Assembly: GCA_963573385.1 (NCBI GenBank)
Contig: CAUYLG010065945.1
Location: 62,001-126,000, forward strand
DNA: 64,000 bases
Origin: Cacajao melanocephalus
Taxonomy: Eukaryota > Chordata > Mammalia > Primates > Pitheciidae
Direction of reading: 5' to 3'
The notes beneath the pieces were generated by a model, which was given only the letters and a program-made list of their open reading frames with translations, searched no databases and had not been told where the DNA came from. This document shows positions 53,102 to 64,000 of this stretch, piece by piece. Numbering within the stretch: the stretch's first letter is position 1; every line of letters begins with the position of its first letter. Position numbers and translations under genes: made by a program.

Positions 53102-54116
53102 TTGTGTTTCCTGACTCTGATCTGGTTGGATCACACTGCTGTGCTTCAATAAAGAGGCCCTGGGACTCTCAGGGGAGGGTGTTTGTAACAGTTACTTTGT
53201 ACCCAGAGACTAGCATTGCACAGGTTGCGGGAAGTATTACTCATGTGAGTTAGTAGACTTTTGGTCAAATATTTGCCCTAAATCCAAGTCTCTATGACAT
53301 TCTACGGAATCCTCTGCATCTTTCTAAGGGACATTGGAGGAGCTAATAAGTTGCACAGTGAGTTGCAAAGAAAATGGCCAGTCTCAGTATGAAAGGTTCA
53401 AGCCATTACCTAAATGAGGGTGAAAAACACTCCATTTAGATAGATACAAGCACACTTAAGTGACCACTGAGCCTGCTCAAAACAAATAACATGCTGTGTA
53501 AAGGCTTAGTAACAGTGACGGATATTTGAACTTGAACTTCAGCTCCTGAACAGTTCCATGGCCTCTCCCGGGAACAGGAGTCAAAGCACATCAGGATTCT
53601 TGAGGGCTGTGAAAGGTGAATGAGATTTCTAGTGTATGTCAAGACTTTTCCACTGAAGAAGGGCTTTGTGTACAGAGACTTAGAAAGGAGACCAACCTGG
53701 GCCCCTTCACAACCAGAAACAAAGATGGGGGACTGCCCAATTAAGTGACTCTAGAGATTTCCCCAGGAGCTTGAGCCTTCTGGAGAAATCCAGTTTTCCT
53801 AGGCAGGAAGAAGGCTAGGAGTTCTCTGGCTCTATGTGTTCTGGCTTTGTTTTCGTGAAGCTGTCCCTCCCAGCTGGTAAGAGAAATGGAATTGTATGCA
53901 GCTGCTGAAAACTTCATCCAGAAACTCAAAGATGCTGGCACAAAGAAAAGCTTCCGGGGCAGAGCTGGAATGATGGTCAAGCCTGTGCCTACAGGGGGTC
54001 CTTGGGAACAGGACTGGCTCAAACTCACGGCCTCTCAATATATAAGAAATGTTGCAGCCGTTTCACTCCGGCTGACTGTCTGCCTCAGTGACTTCCAAGA
54101 GTCTTGCAGCCTTGGT
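53102..54116. other. Single-copy stretch, nothing recognised
   Basis: About 1 kb with no supported gene or repeat. Confidence 0.35.
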
Positions 54117-54160
54117 GTTTTTTTTTGTTTGTTTGTTTGTTTGTTTGTTTGTTTTTTTGC
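54117..54160. repeat. (GTTT)n microsatellite
   Basis: Seven or so GTTT units bounded by T-runs. Confidence 0.9.
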
Positions 54161-54460
54161 AAATAGTTAAAAAGGTTTTTTAATATTGAAATTTTCAGAT
54201 ATATTAAAAAATAGAATAGTATAATGAAGTTCCTTATATTCGTTCCCTAGCTTCTATATTCATCAAATAAGTACTAGTGTTCTGTATCACTGCAGGATGA
54301 TGTAGTTAACAACAATGTATTAAATAGTTTCAAATGGCTAGAAGGAAGATAGTAAATGTTCCCAATACAAAGAAGTGACAAATGTTTGAGAGGATGGGTA
54401 TGCTAATTACCCACATCTGATCACTATACGGTATATGTATTGAAACATCACTATAAACCC

Positions 54461-54881
54461 TGAAATGGTTTGGATCTGTGTCCCCACCCAAATCCCATGT
54501 CCAGCTGTAATCCCCAGTGTTGGAGGTGGGTCCTGGTGGGAGGTGATTGGTTCATGAGGCTGGCTTCTCATGAATGGTTTAGCACCATCCCCCTTGGTTA
54601 TGATAGTAACGGAGGTCTCGTCAGACCTGGTCATTTAAAGATGTGTAGCAGCCCTCTCCCCCCATCCCATTTGCTACTTCTCTGCCCATGTGATATGCCT
54701 GCTCCCCCTTCACATTCTGCCATGATTGTAAGTTTCGTGAGGCCTCCCCAGAAACCAAGCAGATACCAGCACCATGCTTCCTGCACAGCCTGCAGACCCG
54801 GGAACCAGTTAAACCTTTTTTCTTTATAAAGTACCCAGTCTCAGCCATTTCTTTATAGTGATGCAAGAATAGACTAATACA
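54461..54881 (+). repeat. MST-type MaLR LTR
   Basis: Sense LTR from 'tgaaatggtttggatctgtg' to 'aagaatagactaatacaca'. Internal words include 'ccccagtgttggaggtggg', 'gccatgattgtaagtttcg' and 'gttaaaccttttttctttat'. No internal MaLR sequence is adjacent. Confidence 0.9.
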
Positions 54882-55049
54882 CACCCCATGAGTATGTACA
54901 ATTATTTATCACTCAAAGCCGTTTTTTAAGTATAAAAATAAAACCTTGTAAGCTTGGTGGCTTTTTATGACAGGACAAGAACATGTGTGAATCTGCCAGA
55001 AGTCAGTCTTGTTGTAATCGATTTTAGTAATGGCTACTTTTAGTCATGT

Positions 55050-55235
55050 GATGCTTTATGTGCATTTTCTCATTTAATCCCCACAACATCCTTTATAAAG
55101 CAGGGGCTTTGATTTCCATTTAACAAATTGAGACAATGCGCCTTAGAGAGGTTAGGTAATTTGCTCAGGGACAGCCTTGGTAGGAGATGAGCTAAGGTCA
55201 GAACCTAAGTCTCTGTAATGTCTACAGGTGCACTT
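55050..55235 (-). repeat. MIR SINE
   Basis: Antisense MIR: 'cattttctcatttaatcccc', 'acaacatcctttataaagc', 'agagaggttaggtaatttgc', 'gtcagaacctaagtctctg'. Confidence 0.75.
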
Positions 55236-55284
55236 TCTAATAGTGTACTAGTACTAGCTAACCGTAGTAGAAAACCATTCTGTG

Positions 55285-55475
55285 CTAGACACAGGCTTTC
55301 CACACTGTGGCATAATCCTTACGGCAGCTTTCTCAGGTGAAAACCATCACTAGCATCCTCTCCATTTAACCAGCAAGAAAACTGAGGCATGAGGGGTGTA
55401 AGAAATTTGTTAGTTTATAGAGTTGTGGGTAGGAAAGCCTAGGTTCAAAGCAAGCCAGAATGACTCCCAAGTGCA
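55285..55475 (-). repeat. MIR SINE
   Basis: Second antisense MIR in tandem with the one before: 'gtgctagacacaggctttcc', 'ctctccatttaaccagcaag', 'aaaactgaggcatgagggg', 'gaaagcctaggttcaaagc'. Confidence 0.7.
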
Positions 55476-55499
55476 CACTTTTAGACCTGTAGCCAGTGG

Positions 55500-55640
55500 T
55501 TTTCAGCAAGCAGTCTCTAGAATGCTAGCATCCACATGCTCGTAGGCTCGTTAGAGATGCAGATTTTCGGGCCCCACCGGAGGAGGGAGTGACCCGTTTG
55601 AGACCCTCCTTCTGTGATTCTGAGACCTGCTCCAGGGATG
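55500..55640. repeat. Possible MER5-type fragment
   Basis: Diverged text resembling the MER5 start ('agtggttttcagcaagcag' and 'gagatgcagattttcgggcc'). It lies just upstream of a clearer split MER5 and may be a separate relic. Confidence 0.4.
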
Positions 55641-55692
55641 TTACTTTGCCCTTTCACATCTCTCAGTGGCATTCACTCCAGGTAACAGGTGA

Positions 55693-56205
<513 letters not shown>

Positions 56206-56635
56206 CGGTTACAGCAGGGTGAGATCGTGCCAGGAAACTGCTCTTAAATCCCACTGCTTCCCAGCCAGGGAGGAGAGGAAAGCTTCTCTCCAACAGCCAG
56301 CCAAAGTGCCCACACCACAGTGCCATGTGAAGAGACATCAGCCAGGAGACATACTTTGCATCTAGCAGGTTGTATGCTGGTTAAGGCAAGAGTAGCTGCT
56401 GTACCAGACCCCTGAGTCTCAGTGTCTTCATGTCATAACTGTTTATTTCTCACTCATGTAATATCACAGCAGCAGGGAGGGCTCTGCTCCCCACAAAACT
56501 AGAAGTGTTCCCCAGTTTTTCCCCCTCACACTCCACTGACTGCAAGGAAAGGTGGAAAAGGCGTGCTCAGGAAGAAGATTTGGGGAACAGCCAGCAGTCT
56601 CTACCACAGTTCACTGGAAACGTTTAGCTCACATT
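56206..56635. other. Single-copy stretch, nothing recognised
   Basis: No supported gene or repeat. Confidence 0.35.
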
Positions 56636-57005
56636 GCTTATTTATTCATTCAACGAATTAATAATCTATTGAGTAGTGAATAAGGTTCACTTATACATCC
56701 ATGCATTCATTTATTAATTCAGCGAACATTTACTAACAGCTGCTGTGTGGAGGAACTTCAAATACCGAAAAGCTTGGCATCTAGAGGGAAGCAATCTGCA
56801 TGAGTGCTCTGGGAATACAGGAGAGGGTATTGACATCAGGCAGGGAACTCAAGGAAGGCTTCCTGGAGGAAGTGACATTAAACTGAGTTTAGACCTAAGA
56901 AAGAAAGAAAGTAGGCAGAGTGACATAGGAAGGCTCAAGACTTCAGAACAAAAGCAGTGTGTGTGTGAAGGGATGGAGGAACTCGGCTTGGGAAACTGAG
57001 ATGTT
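56636..57005 (+). repeat. L2-like ancient repeat
   Basis: 'tatttattcattcaacgaat', 'ttaattcagcgaacatttac', 'gaaggcttcctggaggaag' and 'tgacattaaactgagtttag' are in the order expected of an old L2-type or similar repeat. Strongly diverged. Confidence 0.45.
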
Positions 57006-58341
57006 GGTAGGCTGAATGGTGGTGTAAGGGATGATGGAGGTATAAAGGAATTCAATTCAAAAATGGCTGATTTGCCTGTCTCCTGGGAGATGGGGGAAAG
57101 TGGACCCATTGTCTGGCCCATCCTGGCAAGAAAAGATGCAAATAGCTCTGTCCACACACTCCCCTGCCATCCTCATGCCTAGTTGCCCAGAAAAAAAAAA
57201 AAAAAAGCAAATGACATTGAACTTCCTCACTAAAGTGCCCTTTGTACATCTGCAAGAATCAAGGTGCAAGCTGCTTCAAATTCACCCATACTTTATAGTC
57301 CTAGAACAGCTGTCACCTGCTCTGCCCTGGGGAACTCATTACCTAACCGAGGGATATGCACCTTCCACATATTCCCTCAGCCTTGCTTGGCCATGGGCTT
57401 TCTGAGAAGCTGGAAGTCTCATCTCCAAACTGTCACCCCCCTAAATATGTCCTTTGGAAGGTCTGTGGGGCAGGATGCAAAGTTCTGTCCTTCATAATTA
57501 GGGAGTGATTAATTATTTAATCAGAGCAGATAATAGTCCACACAATGTCATCTCCTCTAATTTGTTGGGCTATAGGCCCCCATTAATCACAAGTCATGAC
57601 ATTCTGAATGCAAAAGGGACAGGTGGATTTGAAGCTTGGTGTTGCCGTAACCTCACTACTGTTCCCTGAGCTGCTTCCAAATGCTGCCAGTGTGTTACAG
57701 CAAACATCGCCATCACCAGCCCAGGCTTAATTCCTAGGTAAACTTTTTAGGAAGGAGAACATAATATCTACACATTAAGGAATCTCACTCTGTCCCTTCT
57801 CCTCCATCAGGTCCCTGGGGTTTGGCTCCACCTGAGGAACCAGGAGCTCTGTCCTCCTGCCCAGCCTGGTTCTGTCTCCTGCTGATCACAGGTTCTTGTA
57901 GTGCAGGTGGAGTTTCAAGGTTTATTTGAGAACATAAACCCCTCAGTTTGTACCTCTTCTTTCTGTCCTAAGGAGACTCCTGATAGGTGCTTTTCCAGCA
58001 CCTCTTCATTCACAGGTGCCAGCAGGGGTAGAAATGAGTCACCCTATGCAGTGTCTGTCACCCTCTGACATTGAGGGCTTATTTGGCCTGCCGTGAGTGC
58101 TTACAGCTGACTCTTGTGCCACTTGGCACTACTCATGGCCACCTCCCTGATCCACATGCTCAGTTGGAAACCAAGACCTCCTCCAACAAAGGGTTACTCA
58201 GGCCATTGGGGTTCTTAGTTCATCACTGGAGAAACGCATCTGGCTGGCTGTGTGGGAAGAAAATTCATTAAAAGGTCAGTCACTCAGGAGGTCATGGAAT
58301 TTCCAAGAGAGCCAGAGAGTTGTGGAGATTCAGGGTTATTG
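57006..58341. other. Single-copy stretch, nothing recognised
   Basis: Contains an A-run at about 57190-57207. No gene could be supported over about 1.3 kb. Confidence 0.35.
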
Positions 58342-58346
58342 GTCAG

Positions 58347-58697
58347 TTACATGGTTTGGCTGTGTCCCTACCCAAATCTCACCTTGAATTGTAATAATCC
58401 CGACATGTCAAGGGTGGGGGCCGAGGGGGAGATAATTGAATCCTGGGGGCAGTTTCCCCCATACTGTTTTCATTGTAGTGAATAAGTCTTAAGAGATCTG
58501 ACGGTTTTATAAATGGGAGTTCCCCCTGCACAAGATCTCTTGCCTGCCACCATGTAAGACGTGACTTTGCTCTTCCTTCATAGTCCACCAGGGCCTCCTC
58601 AGCCACGTGGAACTGTGAGTCTGTTAAACCTCTTTTCCTTATAAATTACCCAGTTTCAGGTATGTCTTTATTAGCAGCATGAGAACAGCCCAATATA
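58347..58697 (+). repeat. THE1/MSTA-type MaLR solo LTR
   Basis: Sense LTR from 'ttacatggtttggctgtgtc' to 'gcatgagaacagcccaatata', with 'ctgcacaagatctcttgcc' and 'cacgtggaactgtgagtctg'. The 5-base flank gtcag at 58342-58346 and 58698-58702 is the target duplication, so this is a solo LTR. Confidence 0.93.
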
Positions 58698-58702
58698 GTC
58701 AG

Positions 58703-59486
58703 GAACTATGCCCAAAGTCCCACCGCTAAATGCCTGTGCCAGGAAGCAAAAGTTTGTAAATCAAGACTCAGGGCATGCAGGGGAAGAAGAGCCTGGGATT
58801 TCTGATTCTATTTGGCCAGCGATTGAAGTTCCTTCCATTAAGTTTCTGCAGAAATTTACAGAGTTTGGGTCCTCCAAGACTCTCTGACCTCCCACCTTTT
58901 CGATGTGCTACCAAGAATGACCCTGTTTCGCCTAAGGTTGCCAAACGTGGTGTCTTTAACTCCGGCTGTGGAGGCAACATTGAGAGGCCAGAATCTCTAA
59001 GATGCTTGTTGAAATTCGGATTCCTGGGGCTCAGCTCCAGAAATTAGGGTTTAGTAGGCGTTTGGTCAAACTCATATGGAGGTTTGCCATTTAAATTCTT
59101 TGGCAATTTCACAATCTCTTAAAATATCACCATGTGGCAGGGTCTACACTTACTGCTTGGGTAATTTTGCCATCCAGGCCTCACCTCATACTCTAAACAG
59201 GATCACACATCCATAGCAGGGAAAAGACAACCATCCTAGGCTTCCAGATTACCCTAAATGTGTCCCCAAGAAGCATGAGGGTAATTTCTGGGGACAGATG
59301 AAGACCTCTCTGTATGTATAGGTGCCCACATTACCCATGTTGAAACTGTACTGCAATTCAGCTCTTCTTGGAGGACCCACACTCACAAGGACTCCTTTCT
59401 GCTCACCCAGAAGAAGGCAAAAGTCCATCATAAGGCAGGGCCTGAAAGGCACCTAGCTAGCACGTGACAGGCACTCAAGAAATACT
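58703..59486. other. Single-copy stretch, nothing recognised
   Basis: No supported gene. An L2/MIR-like 'gacaggcactcaagaaatactcactgaatg' type motif begins near 59466. Confidence 0.35.
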
Positions 59487-59607
59487 CACTGAATGAATGA
59501 ATGTAGCCAGCTTTTCGAACTCTACTTCCACTCTCCTTCCACCATTCATTCACTGAATGAATGAATGTAGCCAGCTTTTCAAACTCTACTTCCACTCTCC
59601 TTCCACC
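59487..59607. repeat. 64-bp tandem duplication
   Basis: The block starting 'cactgaatgaatgaatgtag' occurs at 59487-59550 and 59551-59607 (the second is 57 bases). I see one difference: CG in the first, CA in the second, at 'ttttc(g/a)aactc'. Confidence 0.95.
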
Positions 59608-61366
59608 TTCTCTTTCCCACAGATGACCATCCTGTCTTGCTTCTAGTGAACTTCAGCTTTCACCTAGCAATGTTGCCATTGGGATGGGGCCTCCTTTCTC
59701 TGTTCATTGTCCGTGCTTTGAAAACCCTGGGCTCAAGGAGGAAGGCTGCTAAATGCTAAGGGAGAATCTCAGAGACCCAGAGTCTGCATCTCCATGGCAT
59801 GAGAATCCCCCATCAACTTCTAGGAAATGGGGCTCCTGCTAGCTCAGAGGTAGAGGGCACTGGTCCCAGTGATGGGAGGCCTGCAGGCTGTTGCTTGTAT
59901 AATTTCATAAAAAATCCATCCTCCTTGCTAGGGCCACCTCATTCACTGTTGGAGGCTCTCTCATTCATTCATTCAGTAAATATTTCTTGAGTGCCTGTCA
60001 CATGCTAGGCACTGTTCAGGCTCTGCCTTATGATAGACTCTTGCCTTCTTCTGGATCAGTGGAAGAGTCCGTGTGAGTCTAGGTCCTCCAATAAGACACC
60101 AAGACAGAGTATCTTATGCAAGGAGTGTATTAGGGGAAATGCCAGTGTCTTCCAGGAATAAGCTGCCTTGGTATCTCTGCTGTACTCAGTCACTGACATG
60201 GAACAGCCCACAGAAGGCAAGGCCCCAGTGCAAGCACAGAGATGCATTTCAATGCATAGCACTGGGTCTTCAACCAATGATGATCTCTGCTGCAGGTGAT
60301 CTGCTAGGGACATTCTCCTGGTGGCCACAGAGCCATACATTTAACCAAAAATAAACCAAGAAAGCACAAGCAAGTTTCAGCACCAAGATAGATGTAATAT
60401 AGCAAAGTTAAATACCTCTTCTTTGAATGATGTAGCTTTGCTAGGCCAATAGACATTTCCTCTCTCCTAGAAGCAAGAAAGAAATTATGGCAGGTGAAGA
60501 TAAATTATGTCAGGTGCCGGTTTGAGTTCACTGTCTTATTTATGGAGGGCCATGGGACTGGGCAAGAATTTTTATTACGTGGTGTTTGTTTATTGCTTGT
60601 TTTTAAAGCTGCTATAAATGGGGTCTCTCCATGGTGACAACACTGAGTTCTGTAACTAGCTGAGGCTCCTTTTAGCCCCCAGACCCTGTGATTGTAAGCC
60701 TTCCCCCACCCCTCTGGCCATCTCTGATGTCAAGCCTATTTTATTTGTAGTGTCAGAACTTGGTGGATCCCAAGACAAGCAAGGGTTGGGGGTAACTCTC
60801 CATATCTGCTTTCAGCCAAGGTAGAAAACACAAGAGATAAAACACTACATTATTTCTGTTCAATCCACCCATTCCAATGGGCTCAATGTGATCTCAGCAG
60901 AGGAGTGAATGTGCACAAACCACCCAGCAGTGTGCATTCTTTGCTTGAATCCAAGGTGAACAACAAACTGTCATGGCAGTTTTCAGGGTATCCTAACAGA
61001 CGCTGCACATGTTTCTGGAGTGAAACATGTCCCTGTGTTTCTGTCGGGGCTGGTTCCTAATAGGACAAAGTAATGATGCGGGGCATGCAATTTTCATAAC
61101 CAACCCCTCCATTTGCATGCACAGAAGCTGCAATAGCCCGAGGAGAAAAACAACGAAGGCACGCGTGAGTTGACGTGTTTCTGAATATTGGTCCTGTTTT
61201 CCTAGTGCCTTGAAAATGTCACTTGCAAGCTACTTCAACCATTCATTCAAAGCTATTTATTGAGTGCCTATTACGGGCAGTGCTTTTTTCAGAGAATGCT
61301 ATAGGGCCAGCAAAGCTGAGAGTTGAGGGTGTGGGCTTCCAAGGAGCTCAGTGGCATTTTACAGTG
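59608..61366. other. Mostly single-copy stretch
   Basis: L2/MIR-like fragments occur at about 59955-60015 ('cattcattcagtaaatatttc', 'cacatgctaggcactgttc') and about 61240-61285 ('caaagctatttattgagtgcc'). No gene could be supported. Confidence 0.4.
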
Positions 61367-61763
61367 AAGTCTTAGTCCATTTGCATTGCTATGAAGAGAT
61401 ACCTGAGTCTGGGTCACTTGTAAGAAAGGAGGTTTATTCTGGTTCTGCAGATAAGAACCATGGCACTGGCATCTGCTTCTGGTATAGACCTCAAGACGCT
61501 TCCGATCATGGCAGAAGGTGGGGAGGGGGCAAGGATGTCACATGGCAAGAGAGAGCGGGGAGAGGAAGGTACCAGGCTTTTTTAACAATCAGTTCTTGTG
61601 CAAACTAATAGAAAACTGACTCATTATCACAAGGACAGCACCAAGCCTTTCATGAAGGATCCTTTCCCAAGATCCAGACATCTCCCACCAGGCCCCGTCT
61701 CCAACACTGGGAGTCACATTTCCACAGGAGATTTGAAGGGGACAAATATCCAAACTATATCAA
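61367..61763 (-). repeat. MST-type MaLR LTR
   Basis: Antisense LTR: 'cttagtccatttgcattgc', 'gagatacctgagtctggg', 'gatcatggcagaaggtggg', 'ccaggccccgtctccaacac', 'atatccaaactatatca'. It is the only one of the four MaLR LTRs on the minus strand. Confidence 0.88.
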
Positions 61764-63380
61764 TGTCCGTGAGTAAGGGAGAGAGGAGAACAATTACATA
61801 AGCAATATCCTTATCTCTGGGAAGACTAGTCACAGTATAGCTAACTAGGTAAGAGTAATTATTACTTTTCCTATGTATTTGTGATTTTGTGAGAGCTATG
61901 AAATAAGTTAGAAGAGGCCAACCACAGATGGACTGAGACTTTTGCATTAGCAGTGATCACGGAATAGCCGGATTTGCCTACACCTGCAGGTGCAATGGAG
62001 TAGCCATAAGTACAGGTGTCTGTTTTCAATTGCAGAGTGACTGCTTTGAATTGAGGTAGGCTGTTAGTATAAAACACACATTGGACTTTGAAGGTGGGCT
62101 GCCCTAGACTACAAGCTTCCAGGGGATAGGTTCTCCAGTCCCTGGAAGGTACTAGCTGGTCTAAGATGCTTGCTGGGTGGGTGGGTGAGTGTATGGGTAG
62201 CAGTGGGTAATCTTATGTCACTTTGTACCCACTCTTTCTATCCCATTCTTTCTGCTCCTACAGTACTTCAGTACCTTCTTACACATCCACTCAGAACTTG
62301 CTCTTTGGCATCCAATAGGCAGATGGCCGGCATGGATCCAGTGCTGAATGCATCAGCATGTGCTAATCCTGATAGCTTAGATGGGATTTTGCAGGCTGAG
62401 ATGCCTATTGGCGGCTCTGCAGGATTCTGCAACTCTCTGAACAGGTCTTAACACTAGACATTCAGATTTCCTCCCTGTTTGTTACCTCTCCAATTTCTCC
62501 AAAAAATGTCAGCTGACCCCAAGGAGGCATTTGGCCATTCTCTGTTTTATCTGATAGCTGGGGTTTTAGGGAGCAGTTCTGTGGCCGCCATCTCTGCATT
62601 GAGTCTTCTTTCACAGCACTCGCTCGTTATCAACTTTGCAGCTGTCAGTTCCTTCTGCTCTTTCTGGGTCTTCCTCTCCTACATTACAAGCTGTAAATGA
62701 ATGACAATTGAGGAAACAGAAAAATGGACTTATTAGAATGATGGCTAAAAATAGAAATAAATCCATTCCAAATGAAGACCTGAAGAACCGTCCTCTAAAT
62801 AATGGGCAGAAGCTTTGGACCATAGGTATATGCCTTTTCCACTGGCTCTTCCTGGGGTTTTGAAATCAATGGAAGTGAGCCGGGGGACCCCAGCTGATAC
62901 AAATGAGGCTCTTTAAGCCCTACCTGTGTCTCCGAGGAAGGACCTGGCTGGGGGAAAGGCCAGAGCTCACTCACCGAGAAGAGAGCCTGAGGAAGATAAC
63001 CAAAGAAATTGGGAATGAATCCACCCAAGTCTGCAGGAAGCAAGCCCCAGCGATCTTCTTAGAATCTTTGTTGGAACACACAGTGGGCGATGAGTGACCT
63101 TTCAGACAAAGAAGCCACAGGGGGAAGACAAAATTTCCAAAAGCAGCCATACCCACACGTATGTGTGCTTGAGCCTTTGAAAGCACCCCCCACTGAGACG
63201 ACAGCCCAAGGCCATACCCTGCTGGAGTCTGGCCAGCTCACAGTAGCTCACAGCATCCTTGGCGATAGGATGGGCTGGGGGCAAGGTGGGATGCAGAGCA
63301 GCGGAGGCTCAGAGGTGTGACTCCCAGTTATTCAGGCAGCAGATAAAGGTGTGCTTTTCAATAATAGGACCCTGCTGGAA
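61764..63380. other. Mostly single-copy stretch
   Basis: A short relic at about 62045-62095 ('tagtataaaacacacattgg', 'actttgaagg') resembles the repeat at 17411-17455. No gene could be supported. Confidence 0.4.
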
Positions 63381-63466
63381 GAGAAGGAGGAGGAAGAGGA
63401 GGAAGAGGAGAATAATGGCAGCACACACACATACACGCACACACTTACACTCACACATATATATGC
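63381..63466. repeat. (GGA)n and (CA)n simple repeats
   Basis: A GGAA/GGA run (63381-63412) is followed by an interrupted CA run (63422-63460). Both are simple sequence. Confidence 0.9.
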
Positions 63467-63596
63467 ATTTTCAGTTAGGGCTTTACAATGGCTTTTGACC
63501 AATTAGAGAATTACTAAATAGCCTTTGATTTGGGTAACTTGAAGAAACAGGCAACAAATAATTTCTGGAAATGGCTTTATTATGTACAGTTGATCC

Positions 63597-64000
63597 TTGA
63601 ACAACATAGGGGTTAGGGGCACTGATAGCCCTTGCTATCAGAAATCTGGGTATAACTTCTGACTCCCCCCAAACTTAACTACTAATAGTCTACTTCTGAT
63701 CTTGAACAGAAACCTTATCAGTAACACAAACAGCCACTTAACACATATTCTTTATGTTCTATGCACTCTCGACTGTATCCTCACAATAAAGTAAGCTAGA
63801 GAAAAGAAAATGCTGCTAAGAAAATCACAAAGAAGAGAAAATGTATTTTCTATTCATTAGGTGGAAGTGGAGCTGGATCGTGATGAAGGCCTTTATCCTT
63901 CTCATCTTCACATTGGGTGGGCTGAGAAGGAAGAGGAGGGGTTGGTTTTGCTGTCTCAGGAGTGGCAGAGGTGGAAGAAAATTCACCTGTAAGTGGACCC
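63597..64000. mobile_element. Tigger-type (pogo/Tc1) transposon, cut by window edge
   Basis: The terminal inverted repeat 'cagttgatccttgaacaac' follows a TA at 63595-63596. Next come 'gggttaggggcactgatag', 'acttaactactaatagtcta', 'cacaataaagtaagctagag'. The right end 'attcacctgtaagtggaccc' stops at the window edge, where the partner TIR would follow. The closest recalled family is Tigger3/MER8-like. Confidence 0.75.

Overview
The window looks like a stretch of a primate, most likely human, nuclear chromosome. The evidence is about 21 Alu elements on both strands, old LINE-1 (L1) 3' segments, MIR and L2 fragments, MST/THE1-type MaLR LTRs, class I ERV-like solo LTRs, MER1, MER5, MADE1 and Tigger DNA transposon relics, and primate-style microsatellites. 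No intact protein-coding gene is visible. Nearly all open frames are short, and the long ones mostly lie in low-complexity repeats or across Alu elements. The families are recognised by eye from consensus features, so subfamily names are approximate and boundaries are good to a few to a few tens of bases.

Two places have gene character. At about 4.87-5.47 kb a CpG-rich block contains an ATG in a strong Kozak context, followed after 11 codons by a consensus splice donor. This is the best candidate for an alternative first exon on the plus strand, whose gene I cannot identify. At 32.7-33.6 kb there is an intronless, frameshifted copy of ferritin heavy chain mRNA (FTH1 processed pseudogene) that still carries the CAGUGC loop of the iron-responsive element.

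Layout: 0-4.8 kb holds MIR, two Alus, a CA repeat and a TGAA repeat. 4.8-5.5 kb is the candidate exon. 5.5-11.6 kb is mostly single-copy, with an old LTR-like stretch and a MIR. 11.6-20.3 kb is a set of antisense L1 segments with nested Alus. 20.6-21.0 kb is a long pyrimidine tract ending in an Alu monomer. 25.4-27.9 kb is a locally rearranged block with duplicated pieces around an antisense L1. 28.6-31.2 kb has an MST solo LTR, an Alu and a MER1 transposon. 35.5-39.1 kb has L1, a rearranged Alu and a GGAA microsatellite. 41.2-43.1 kb has two antisense ERV-type LTRs. 43.5-44.1 kb is a TCCA minisatellite. 47.75-48.52 kb is an Alu split by a solo LTR. 50.3-53.1 kb has four Alus, a TG/GA repeat and a MIR split by an Alu. 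54-62 kb has three MaLR LTRs and a 64-bp tandem duplication. The window ends inside a Tigger-type transposon.

I found no previously undescribed biological system. The more interesting points are structural: 167-bp direct repeats flanking an L1, an Alu whose left arm is replaced by filler DNA, an LTR nested in an Alu with a short target duplication, a 13-unit GGAA run, and the unidentified first-exon candidate.
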